Positions 14,244 through 21,397 of a stretch of DNA of 44,289 nt are shown piece after piece. Both the position numbers and the translations under genes were made by a program. Origin of the DNA: Polaromonas sp. (lineage in GTDB: Bacteria; Pseudomonadota; Gammaproteobacteria; Burkholderiales; Burkholderiaceae_C); contig JANXTM010000236.1 of the NCBI GenBank assembly GCA_025352405.1, positions 1-44,289 on the forward strand, given 5' to 3'. Under the pieces are notes generated by a model. It had not been told where the DNA came from and did no database searches. It saw nothing but the letters and a program-made list of their open reading frames with translations. Numbering within the stretch: position 1 is the stretch's first letter; the number at the start of each line of letters is the position of its first letter.

Positions 14244-14859
14244 CGGGCATGCCCACCAGAATCCACACGCCAGTAGCGGCAATCAGCGCGCCGCTGGCCC
14301 GCAGCAGTTGCGTGCCGCGCGGCAGTGACTTGAGTGCACCCAAAGCAATGCCGACCAGATGGAGCAAACCGGTGCAGATCACAAAGCCGGCGGCGTAGGC
14401 CGCTGGTGCTGCAGATGCGGGCAATTCCTGCCCGTGCGCAAAGCCGTGAAAAACACCAAATATGCCAACAATGGCGACCGCCACCGCGACCGGCGCGCGC
14501 CAGGCAGCCGCAATCGCCAGCCCCAGCACCACCACCGACATCGCGATGCCTGGCTCGACATACGGCAGCGGTACGTTGGCAATGCCCAGCACGCCGCCAA
14601 CCACCATCAACATCGGAAAGACAATCGGCAGGGTCAACAGCAGCGGCCGACCCAGTGTCGCACCCCAGATGCCGACCGCCACCATGGCCAGCAAGTGGTC
14701 AAGACCCGACAAGGGATGCATAAACCCGGCTAAAAAACCACCGACGATGCCGTCACCTGAATGCGCGTGGGACAAGCCGGTGCACAGCAGCAAAAGCAAG
14801 CCGAGTGCAGCGTGTTTGGGGGCGGAGCTTGAGTTACTGGGGCCAGACGGTTGTTTCAT
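14233..14859 (-). CDS. hupE: HupE/UreJ family nickel/cobalt permease
   Basis: The 208-residue protein has an N-terminal signal or helix (AALGLLLLLCTGLSHAHSGD) followed by the family signature FMHPLSGLDHLLAMVAVGIW, whose His and Asp residues bind Ni(II) or Co(II). Further motifs are GFAHGQELP and six predicted membrane spans. HupE-type permeases import nickel for hydrogenase or urease, or cobalt for cobalamin. No hydrogenase or urease gene is in the window; instead it lies in the nitrate cluster, downstream of the MFS nitrate carrier and coupled to a second HupE-like gene. Its substrate and link to nitrate use are open. Confidence 0.85.
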   Translation of the reverse strand: MKQPSGPSNSSSAPKHAALGLLLLLCTGLSHAHSGDGIVGGFLAGFMHPLSGLDHLLAMVAVGIWGATLGRPLLLTLPIVFPMLMVVGGVLGIANVPLPYVEPGIAMSVVVLGLAIAAAWRAPVAVAVAIVGIFGVFHGFAHGQELPASAAPAAYAAGFVICTGLLHLVGIALGALKSLPRGTQLLRASGALIAATGVWILVGMPGVA

Positions 14860-14993
14860 GGGGTGTGTTTCTGCGATGGGTTGATTGTTTAGTGGCGCGG
14901 TGATTTGTTAAATCATACGCATGAAGTGGCGTTGTGGATTGAACAGCGCCAAACCCCGAATGTGCGCGCTTGGGTAAACACCTCGGGCCCTGA

Positions 14994-16211
14994 TCAGGCA
15001 CTACGCGCTCGCCCACCTTTTTCTGCCCAAGTGTGGGTCCAGCGCAGTTGCATGACCCGCAACATCACCAGCATCACCAGCGACAGGGCGGCAAAGAAGA
15101 AAAAGCCCCACATGTAGCTGCCGGCATATTGTTTGGACAGGCCCATGGCGTTCGGCACCAGGCCGCCGCCCAGCGCACCGATCTCGCCAATCATCGAGCC
15201 TGCAACCGCAGTGGCTAGCGGCCAGCGCAGCGGTACCAGCTGAAACACGGCACCGTTGCCCGCGCCCAATGCCGAAAAGCACAGCATCACCAGCAGTGTG
15301 GTGGCCGCCAGCGACTTGTCGGCAAAGCCGCAGGCTACCAGGGTGACGGCAATGATGACCAGCACAGCTGTCAGTGTGTTCACCCCACCCAGCCGGTCAG
15401 AAATCCAGCCGCCAAACACGCGCAGGGCTGCCCCCATAAAAGCTGCCAACATGGTTAGCTGGCCCGCCTGCACCTTGCTGACCGAAAACTGGTCGTAGTA
15501 GTAAGTGGGCAAAAAAGTCGCCAGACCGATAAAGCCGCCGAAGGTCACGGCATAGATCAGGCTGAAAGCCCAACCGTCTTTTTCAAACAGGCAGGCAATG
15601 TGTTCCTTAAAGGTGGCGTGTTTGTCGAGATCGGTCGGCTCTTTGGCAAACACAACCATCACAACCATCGGAATGCTGATGGCTACCGCCGCAAAACCAT
15701 ACACCGCGACCCAGCCAAAAGCCTGTGCCAGCGGCGGGGCAATTAGCACAGACACGGCGGTACCGACATTGCCCGCGCCGACCAAGCCCATCGCCAGCCC
15801 CTTGTGCCGGGGCGGGAAAGAGCCCGAACCCAGCGACAGGGCGACACCAAAGCTGGCCCCTGCGATACCCAGTAAAACGCCCATGGCCAACAGGTCGTTG
15901 AAGCTTTTAACAAAGAAAAACCCGAACAACATGGCCACGGCAATCAGGCCCATTTCGACCAGTGTGGCTTTTTTGCGCCCGATGTACTGCGACAGCAAAC
16001 CTAGCGGAAAGCGCATCAGCGCACCCGCAAAAATGGGAATCGACAGCATCAAACCTTTTTGGGCCGGGCTAAGGTTGAAAGTCTCTGAAATGAAGGGTGC
16101 CATGGCACCGTTCAAAACCCAGATGCAGCATGAAAATGAAAAGTACAGAAACGCGGCGAACAGCGTGGGCGAGTGGCCACTTTTTAAAAAACTGCGAAAA
16201 AAACCTGACAT
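14994..16211 (-). CDS. MFS nitrate/nitrite transporter (NasA/NarK type)
   Basis: The 405-residue inner-membrane carrier of the nitrate/nitrite porter family has twelve hydrophobic segments. Characteristic motifs are LGLLSQYIGRKKATL after helix 2, the glycine-rich LVGAGNVGTAVSVL in helix 5 and GEIGALGGGLVPNAMG in helix 11, which correspond to the two nitrate-signature motifs. It duplicates the job of the ABC system next to it, probably at lower affinity. The same type of gene is called nasA in Pseudomonas. It has its own sigma-54 promoter 34 bases upstream of the ATG and lies 248 bases after the ABC ATPase gene, so it is a separate transcription unit that may run on into hupE. Confidence 0.92.
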   Translation of the reverse strand: MSGFFRSFLKSGHSPTLFAAFLYFSFSCCIWVLNGAMAPFISETFNLSPAQKGLMLSIPIFAGALMRFPLGLLSQYIGRKKATLVEMGLIAVAMLFGFFFVKSFNDLLAMGVLLGIAGASFGVALSLGSGSFPPRHKGLAMGLVGAGNVGTAVSVLIAPPLAQAFGWVAVYGFAAVAISIPMVVMVVFAKEPTDLDKHATFKEHIACLFEKDGWAFSLIYAVTFGGFIGLATFLPTYYYDQFSVSKVQAGQLTMLAAFMGAALRVFGGWISDRLGGVNTLTAVLVIIAVTLVACGFADKSLAATTLLVMLCFSALGAGNGAVFQLVPLRWPLATAVAGSMIGEIGALGGGLVPNAMGLSKQYAGSYMWGFFFFAALSLVMLVMLRVMQLRWTHTWAEKGGRARSA

Positions 16212-16244
16212 GGGTCTACCTTGGTGAGTGATTCACCGATGTAG

Positions 16245-16260
16245 TGCGAAAAGCGTGCCA
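16245..16260 (-). promoter_or_regulatory. Sigma-54 promoter of the MFS nitrate carrier
   Basis: The minus strand reads TGGCAC-GCTTT-TCGCA, with GG and GC at the required 10-base spacing and one mismatch to TTGCA. It ends 33 bases before the start codon, and an NtrC-like site lies upstream. Confidence 0.72.
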
Positions 16261-16300
16261 ATTTTTTGTGTGTTTTTAAGGGCTGGCAACGTGCAAGCAG

Positions 16301-16315
16301 GCGCATTTTTGGTGC
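16301..16315. promoter_or_regulatory. NtrC-like binding site upstream of the MFS carrier
   Basis: GCGCA-TTTTT-GGTGC matches the NtrC consensus GCACC-N5-GGTGC at 8 of 10 positions. It lies about 40 bases upstream of the -24 element, near -65 to -80 from the expected transcription start, a plausible activator position. Confidence 0.5.
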
Positions 16316-16459
16316 GAGCGGGTCACAAGCCCCTCGGCTTCCATAAAAGGCACTGGTCTTGTGCCTGCACGCTGAAGGCCGCGTGGCGCGACAGATCAGC
16401 ATGCGGCATACCTGCAAGACTATGGCGATACCGGGCACCCGCAGGTACTAAAAAGACGC

Positions 16460-17272
16460 TCAGGCTGTCTGCTTTTCCACGTGGGCCTGACGCGTATAGA
16501 GAAAGTCAATCACGGCTTTGCGGTAGTGCAGGTACTGCGTACTTTCAGCCAGGGCCACCCGGTTTCGCGGGCGCGCCAGCGCAATGCTGAGTACTTCGCC
16601 GATGGTGGCTGCAGGGCCATTGGTCATCATGACGATCTTGTCGCTCAGCAGCACGGCCTCGTCGACATCGTGCGTCACCATCACCACGGTGCTGTGGGTA
16701 GTGGCCACAATTTGCAGCAGCTCGTCTTGCAGTTTGGCGCGGGTCAGGGCGTCCAGCGCACCGAAGGGTTCGTCAAGTAGCAACACTTTGGGCTCCATCG
16801 ACAGCGCCCTTGCAATACCTACCCGCTGCTTCATGCCGCCCGATATTTCACCGGGGCGTTTTTGTGCGGCGGCCGTCAGGCCGACCATGGTCAGCACTGC
16901 ATCGGTGCGGGCCTTGAGCCGGGCTTTGTTCTCGGTGTTCGAAAAGACCCGCTCGACAGCCAGGTAGACGTTTTCAAAGCAGGTCAGCCATGGCAGCAGT
17001 GAATGGTTTTGAAACACCACAGCACGCTCGGGACCCGGGCCCGAGATCTCGCGGTTGGCGCACAGCAGGCTGCCTTCTGTGGGTGTGGTGAGGCCGGCAA
17101 TCAGGTTGAGCAGCGTGGACTTGCCACAACCCGAGTGACCAATTAGCGCCACAAACTCGCCTTTGGCCACTGTGAGATTAATGTTTTTCAAAGCGCAAAA
17201 CGGGCCTTTTTGGGTTTTAAAGGTTTGCTCGACGCCCTGAATTTCGATGTATTTGGTGGTCAATGCGGTCAT
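16460..17272 (-). CDS. nrtD: Nitrate ABC transporter, ATP-binding protein
   Basis: The 270-residue ATPase energises nitrate import. Walker A is GHSGCGKST (residues 45-53), the ABC signature is ISGGMKQRVGIARAL, Walker B is VLLLDEPFGALD, and the switch histidine lies in VVMVTHDVDEAVLL. It is the single-domain NrtD/NasD type, without the NrtA-like C-terminal regulatory extension of cyanobacterial NrtC. It is the last gene of nrtA-nrtB-nrtD and begins 24 bases after nrtB. Taurine and cyanate ATPases are close relatives, but the neighbours settle nitrate. Confidence 0.93.
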   Translation of the reverse strand: MTALTTKYIEIQGVEQTFKTQKGPFCALKNINLTVAKGEFVALIGHSGCGKSTLLNLIAGLTTPTEGSLLCANREISGPGPERAVVFQNHSLLPWLTCFENVYLAVERVFSNTENKARLKARTDAVLTMVGLTAAAQKRPGEISGGMKQRVGIARALSMEPKVLLLDEPFGALDALTRAKLQDELLQIVATTHSTVVMVTHDVDEAVLLSDKIVMMTNGPAATIGEVLSIALARPRNRVALAESTQYLHYRKAVIDFLYTRQAHVEKQTA

Positions 17273-17296
17273 GCTGTGTCCTTATTCGTCGTGGGT

Positions 17297-18244
17297 TCAG
17301 TTTTTCACTTCTTCAAACGTGAATGTGGTGGCCAGCTTGATGAGCATGTACTCAAGCACCAGGCCCACAATGCCAATCACAAAAATAGCAATGATGATGT
17401 TTTTGACGTTCAGGTTGTTCCACTCGTCCCATACCCAGAAGCCGATGCCAACACCACCGGTGAGCATTTCAGCCGCCACAATTACCAGCCATGCGGTGCC
17501 CACAGCCAGGCGTACGCCCGTCAGCATGTAGGGCAATACGGCGGGAAAGAGAATTTTGGTGACGATCTTCCATTCGCTCAGGTTCAGCACCCGCGCCACG
17601 TTCATGTAGTCTTGCGGAACTCGCTGCACGCCAACGGCGGTGTTGATGACCATGGGCCAGATCGAGCAGATGAAAATTGTCCAGATGGCGGCCGGGTTGG
17701 CACCTTTGAATACCAGCAGGCCAATCGGCAACCATGCCAGCGGTGACACCGGTCGCAGCAGGTTGATGAGCGGGTTAAACATGCGGCTCAAAAACGTGAA
17801 GCGGCCAATCACGAAACCAAGCGGTATGCCGACAATGGCTGCCAGACCGAATCCCAGCGCTACCCGCTTGAGTGACGACAGCACGTTCCAGCCGACGCCC
17901 TGGTCGTTCGGGCCTTTCACATAAAACGGATCACTGAATATTTTGATGGCTTGAACGAGGGTGTCCTTGGGCGACGGAATGCTCGCGCCCGTCCCCAAAG
18001 ACACCAGCTCCCACAACAGCGCCAGCAAGCCCAGGCCAAGCACCGGCGGCAGGACGGTTTGCCAGATCCACGTTAGATCAAGAGGCTGTTTGAACACTGC
18101 AGGTGTCGCCTTGACAGTGGTTGACGGCTTTTCAATCGCGTTGGTAGCCCCCGTGTCTTGAGCGCGAGCAAGGGCTGGATGCGCAGCGTTCGGTATGTCC
18201 GCTGGGGAAGCGTTGTCAATGGCATGAAAAACAGCAGCGACCAT
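17297..18244 (-). CDS. nrtB: Nitrate ABC transporter, permease
   Basis: With the ATG at 18244, preceded by AGGA at 8 bases, the product has 315 residues; the longer open frame runs back into nrtA. After a variable N-terminal tail of about 65 residues come six membrane helices typical of the NrtB/TauC family, and the coupling loop WKIVTKILFPAVLPYMLTGV near residue 235 that docks on the ATPase. The AWLVIVAAEMLTGGVGIGFW segment is highly characteristic of nitrate/bicarbonate permeases. It lies between nrtA (37 bases away) and nrtD in one operon. Confidence 0.93.
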   Translation of the reverse strand: MVAAVFHAIDNASPADIPNAAHPALARAQDTGATNAIEKPSTTVKATPAVFKQPLDLTWIWQTVLPPVLGLGLLALLWELVSLGTGASIPSPKDTLVQAIKIFSDPFYVKGPNDQGVGWNVLSSLKRVALGFGLAAIVGIPLGFVIGRFTFLSRMFNPLINLLRPVSPLAWLPIGLLVFKGANPAAIWTIFICSIWPMVINTAVGVQRVPQDYMNVARVLNLSEWKIVTKILFPAVLPYMLTGVRLAVGTAWLVIVAAEMLTGGVGIGFWVWDEWNNLNVKNIIIAIFVIGIVGLVLEYMLIKLATTFTFEEVKN

Positions 18245-18281
18245 GGTGTGTTCCTGAACTTTGGTAAATCTGGATGGGGCG

Positions 18282-19526
18282 TCAGGCTTTGACTTTGAAA
18301 CTGTCAGCGTATTTGGCCGGGTTGCTGCCATCCCAGACCACACCGTCCATCAACTTGCTGGCGCGCAGCATGTCTTTGGGTACGCTGACTTTGGCAGCTG
18401 TGGCGGCTTGCTTGTAAATGTCGATCTGGCTGATCTGTTTGGCCACAGCGAGGTAATCGGGATGGTCTTTGAGGATGCCCCAGCGCTTGTGCTGGGTCAA
18501 AAACCACATGCCATCTGACAGGTAAGGAAAATTGACAAAGCCGTCGCCCGAGAACTTCATGAAATTTGGGTCGTCCCAAGTTTTTCCCAGACCGTTTTGG
18601 TAGCGGCCCAGAATTCGCTGGTTGATGGCATCGACGCTGGTATTGACATAACCCTTCTCGGCAATGGTTTCCGCCATCTTGTTTTTATTGTTCAGGCTGG
18701 CGTCAATCCATTTGCCGGCTTCCAGAATCGCCGCCGTCACAGCGCGGCAGGTGTTAGGGTTCTTTTTAACAAAATCGCCCGTGGTGGCCAGCACCTTTTC
18801 GGGGTGATCTTTCCAGATGTCCTGTGTGGTCTGGGCCGTCACGCCGATACCGTCGATGATGGCGCGATGGCCCCAAGGCTCGCCAACGCAAAAACCATCC
18901 ATATTGCCGACCCGCATATTGGCCACCATTTGCGGCGGCGGCACCGTGATGACTTTGGCGTCTTTGAGTGGGTTGATACCGTTGGCCGCCATCCAGTAGT
19001 ACAACCACATGGCATGGGTGCCGGTGGGAAAGGTTTGGGCGAAAGTGTAGTCACGCTTGTCAGTGGCCATCAGTTTGGCCAGCGACGGACCGTCTACCGC
19101 GCCTTTTTCTGCCAGCTTTTTGCTCAGGGTAATGGCCTGGCCATTGTGGTTGAGCGTCATCAATACGGCCATGTCTTTTTTGGTGCCGCCAGCGCCCATA
19201 TGAACGCCATAGGTCTGGCCCAGCAGCATGTGGGTCATGTCGTTTTCGCCCGTCACCAGCTTGTCGCGAATGCTGGCCCAGCTGGCCTCTTTGCTGGGAA
19301 CGATGGTGACGCCGTATTTTTTGTCAAAACCTAACACTGACGCCATCACGATGCTGGCGCAATCTGTCAGTGGAATAAACCCAATTCTGACTTCCTTCTT
19401 TTCGGGCGCGTCAGAGCCCTGAGCGTAGACGGCGGCGCGCAACGCCGGGTTGATGCCCACGGCACTTGCCACAGCTGCCTGCAGCACGGTGCGGCGGGTC
19501 GGTAAAAATTTAAGAAGTTCAGGCAC
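18282..19526 (-). CDS. nrtA: Nitrate ABC transporter, substrate-binding protein (NrtA/NasF family)
   Basis: The 414-residue binding protein starts at a GTG (19526) preceded by GGAG. Its N-terminus LPTRRTVLQAAVASAVG has a twin arginine and a hydrophobic stretch, so export is likely and Tat use possible. The mature protein shows the CmpA/NrtA pattern: VRIGFIPLTDCASIVMA, GENDMTHMLLGQTYGVHMG, LNHNGQAITLS, and WLYYWMAANGINP with FCVGEPWGHRAI. These line the nitrate pocket in NrtA. It is the first gene of the ABC operon and has a long structured leader with terminator, sigma-54 promoter and NasT target. The cytoplasmic nitrate sensor NasS is homologous, but the export signal argues for transport. 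Confidence 0.93.
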   Translation of the reverse strand: MPELLKFLPTRRTVLQAAVASAVGINPALRAAVYAQGSDAPEKKEVRIGFIPLTDCASIVMASVLGFDKKYGVTIVPSKEASWASIRDKLVTGENDMTHMLLGQTYGVHMGAGGTKKDMAVLMTLNHNGQAITLSKKLAEKGAVDGPSLAKLMATDKRDYTFAQTFPTGTHAMWLYYWMAANGINPLKDAKVITVPPPQMVANMRVGNMDGFCVGEPWGHRAIIDGIGVTAQTTQDIWKDHPEKVLATTGDFVKKNPNTCRAVTAAILEAGKWIDASLNNKNKMAETIAEKGYVNTSVDAINQRILGRYQNGLGKTWDDPNFMKFSGDGFVNFPYLSDGMWFLTQHKRWGILKDHPDYLAVAKQISQIDIYKQAATAAKVSVPKDMLRASKLMDGVVWDGSNPAKYADSFKVKA

Positions 19527-19550
19527 GGCGCGCTACTCCGAAAAATAAAA

Positions 19551-19576
19551 TTCAAAATAAAAATAAAATAACAAAT
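19551..19576 (-). repeat. T-rich tract between attenuator and nrtA
   Basis: The minus-strand mRNA side reads ATTTGTTATTTTATTTTTAT and continues T-rich. A very similar tract lies before nasT at 20643-20672. It is low in complexity but unusual for this GC-rich window. Confidence 0.4.
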
Positions 19577-19583
19577 CAAGGCG

Positions 19584-19646
19584 AAAAAAAAGGCGTCCGA
19601 CCTCGGATAAACACGTAAAACATGGGTACGCAGGTGCGAACGCCTT
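19584..19646 (-). terminator. Leader attenuator of the nrtA operon
   Basis: On the minus strand AAGGCGTTCG (19646-19637) pairs with CGGACGCCTT (19599-19590), one G-U. It can extend by ACCT/AGGT after a bulge, and is followed by eight T residues. It lies about 60 bases before the nrtA start and after the promoter, so it would stop transcription inside the leader unless prevented. This is the arrangement used for NasR/NasT antitermination. Confidence 0.85.
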
Positions 19647-19658
19647 TGTTCTTTGGGG

Positions 19659-19707
19659 CCAGACTGCATTGCCGCTGAAGCGGTCTGCCGTTGGTCATCG
19701 GTGACCA
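19659..19707 (-). promoter_or_regulatory. Candidate ANTAR-protein (NasT) binding hairpins in the nrtA leader
   Basis: The first hairpin is TGGTC-ACCGAT-GACCA (19707-19692): a 5-bp stem with a six-base loop having A at position 1 and G at position 4, the known ANTAR-target pattern. Just before the attenuator, CAGAC...GTCTG (19687-19660) encloses GGC-AATGCA-GTC, whose hexamer also has A1 and G4, though its short stem competes with CCGC-TTCA-GCGG. The first hairpin is convincing; the second is tentative. Confidence 0.65.
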
Positions 19708-19730
19708 TCCGCTGCAACATATGCGATTTA

Positions 19731-19746
19731 TGCAACATATGTGCCA
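19731..19746 (-). promoter_or_regulatory. Sigma-54 promoter of the nrtABD operon
   Basis: The minus strand reads CTGGCAC-ATATG-TTGCAT, a full match to TGGCAC-N5-TTGCW. Transcription should start near 19720, giving a leader of about 195 bases that contains the ANTAR hairpin and attenuator. An 11-base direct repeat TGCAACATATG (19713-19723 and 19731-19741 on the plus strand) overlaps it. Confidence 0.85.
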
Positions 19747-19923
19747 GCCAATCTGGCGGGCGGCAGGAAATATCTGCATGCGCCTTAAATAATCATCAAT
19801 AAGGCCGTTTGTCTATATTTTGCGGGGGCTATACGCTATGGTTGTTATAGCAAACAAGAAAATTCAGACGACGTAAAGGTTGCGGCTTTTGGTGTGTATG
19901 TTGTTTGCGGTGTGATTGTGCTG

Positions 19924-19941
19924 TGCACCATGTGGGGTGGG
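19924..19941. promoter_or_regulatory. Possible NtrC half-site upstream of nrtA
   Basis: TGCACC-ATGTGG-GGTGGG has one perfect NtrC half (GCACC) and an imperfect second half at a spacing one base longer than usual. It lies about 180 bases upstream of the nrtA promoter, within enhancer range. Weak support only. Confidence 0.25.
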
Positions 19942-19984
19942 TGCGAAGCGGGCTACACCGCACGCTACCCGCAAACACGCTTAT

Positions 19985-20668
19985 TCAGCCAAGCAGGTAT
20001 GCCGCGTCCACCATGCGCTGGGCAATTTTTGAGAGACGTAAACCCTTGTCCATGGCGGCTTTGCGCAGTTTTTTGTAGGCTAATTTTTCGCTCAGGCCCT
20101 GGCGCTGCATCAGCAAGCCTTTGGCGCGGTCAATTACTTTACGGTCTTGAGGCTCGGCTTTGACTTTGACCAGCTCTTGCCGCAGGCTTTGCTCATGCTC
20201 GAAGCGCGCTATCGCCACTTCCAGGATGGGGCGTATGCGCTCAAGCGTCAGGCCCGCCACGATGTAGGCCGACACCCCCGCCGCCACAGCATCCTTGACG
20301 TGCATGGTGTCGTTGTTGTTTGTAAGCAGCACGATGGGCCGACGCGCACCGCGGGTGGCCATCACCACATGTTCCAGTGCGTCGCGCGCCTCGCTTTCAG
20401 CGTCCACAATGATCATGTCGGGCTGCAACTGGGCCAGACGCTGGCCCAGAAAAATATCTGCGGGCAACACGGCGATGATGTTGTGGCCGTTTTCAAGCAG
20501 GCCAATGCGCAACTGACGCGACCCTTTTGCCAGCGCCCCGGATCGCTCGTCACCCTTGCCGGATTCGTCGAAATCCGGAGCAATGACAACAAAGCGTAGG
20601 GACCAAATAGGCTCATTTAAAACTAGAGCAAAAATTGCGCCTAGAAAATAAAAAATAAAAAATAACAA
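19985..20668 (-). CDS. nasT: NasT-like ANTAR antiterminator
   Basis: The protein has a pseudo-receiver domain (LRIGLLENGHNIIAVLPADI, QPDMIIVDAESEARD, GVSAYIVAGL) followed by a coiled linker and a C-terminal ANTAR RNA-binding domain (DRKVIDRAKGLLMQRQGLSE, AYKKLRKAAMDKGL, IAQRMVDAAYLLG). NasT-type proteins bind the nitrate-operon leader RNA and prevent its termination, normally held in check by the nitrate sensor NasS. No nasS is adjacent. The start is a problem: the frame has no ATG or GTG before the first beta strand (SLRFVVIAPD), only a TTG at 20668 without ribosome site. The ATG at 20616 (ATGAGCC) is out of frame, apparently through a 10-base insertion. Coordinates are for the open frame; activity is uncertain. 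Confidence 0.82.
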   Translation of the reverse strand: MLFFIFYFLGAIFALVLNEPIWSLRFVVIAPDFDESGKGDERSGALAKGSRQLRIGLLENGHNIIAVLPADIFLGQRLAQLQPDMIIVDAESEARDALEHVVMATRGARRPIVLLTNNNDTMHVKDAVAAGVSAYIVAGLTLERIRPILEVAIARFEHEQSLRQELVKVKAEPQDRKVIDRAKGLLMQRQGLSEKLAYKKLRKAAMDKGLRLSKIAQRMVDAAYLLG

Positions 20669-20776
20669 ATAAACGACTTATTTTTTATAAAACAACAAAA
20701 AGTGTTTAAATTTAACTAAATTTACCAATTAATATTTTTTTTGATAAAGTTCGATGGATGAATAAATTTTTGCTTT
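20643..20776. promoter_or_regulatory. AT-rich divergent promoter region of nasT and the HTH-receiver gene
   Basis: About 130 bases almost free of G/C, with runs AAAATAAAAAATAAAAAATA and AATATTTTTTTT. It must contain the promoters of the two divergent genes, but I cannot assign -35/-10 pairs with confidence in such low-complexity sequence. The TTG-initiated nasT open frame starts inside it. Confidence 0.45.
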
Positions 20777-21397
20777 ATGGCTGAAAAAAAAACCTTTTGC
20801 ACCACGCGTGAGGCCGCCACCATGCTGGGCATCTCTATAGGTACAGCGCAACTTTGGGTCGACAAAGGGCTTCTTTCTGCCTGGAAGACTGAAGGGGGAC
20901 ATCGGCGCGTCACGCGCGAGTCAATTGACAAATTATTGAATCTGGACGCCGCCATGCCGCTTGATACAACCGCCGTGATTAATTCTTCCCGCTTGCGAAT
21001 ACTGGTTGTGGAGGACAGCAGCACCTTGCGAAGACTCTACGAAATTGTGATGTCCCAATGGCCGATGGCGCCTCAAGTAACCGTTGTCGATAACGGCATA
21101 AGAGCTGTCATGCAGCTGGAGCGTGAATCCACTGACCTGCTGGTGCTGGATCTTGGTATGCCGGGACTTGACGGATTTGAGCTGGTACGAATTCTCAAGA
21201 GCGATAAAAAGCATGCCAACACCACCATTGCAGTGGTCAGCGGAATGGACCAGGGTGAAATAGTGAAGCGAGGAGGTGTACCGCAAGACGTTTTAGTGTT
21301 TGGCAAGCCTGTTCCTTTTTCGAAATTGTTGGCCGAAGCCGTCAGCATTAACGATAGAAAAAAAGACGTGGGACCATTTCCGCCACTGCACGGATAG
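20777..21397 (+). CDS. Excisionase/MerR-type HTH fused to a receiver domain
   Basis: The 206-residue protein has an N-terminal winged-helix DNA-binding domain (residues 8-54: CTTREAATMLGISIGTAQLW, WKTEGGHRRVTRESIDKLL) of the excisionase/MerR class. A receiver domain follows (residues 72-195), with acidic pocket Asp80 (VVED), phosphorylation site Asp125 (LLVLDLGMPG) and the conserved lysine in FGKPVPF. The order output-then-receiver is the reverse of most response regulators. It is divergent from nasT and lies just before a receiver/kinase operon, so that kinase could be its partner. Its targets are unknown. Confidence 0.85.
   Translation: MAEKKTFCTTREAATMLGISIGTAQLWVDKGLLSAWKTEGGHRRVTRESIDKLLNLDAAMPLDTTAVINSSRLRILVVEDSSTLRRLYEIVMSQWPMAPQVTVVDNGIRAVMQLERESTDLLVLDLGMPGLDGFELVRILKSDKKHANTTIAVVSGMDQGEIVKRGGVPQDVLVFGKPVPFSKLLAEAVSINDRKKDVGPFPPLHG

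Noticed and set aside
19985-20668. Calling nasT a clear pseudogene
   Set aside because: The receiver-like and ANTAR domains are intact over 190 residues; only the start is doubtful, so a weak or non-standard start or a sequencing error remains possible.
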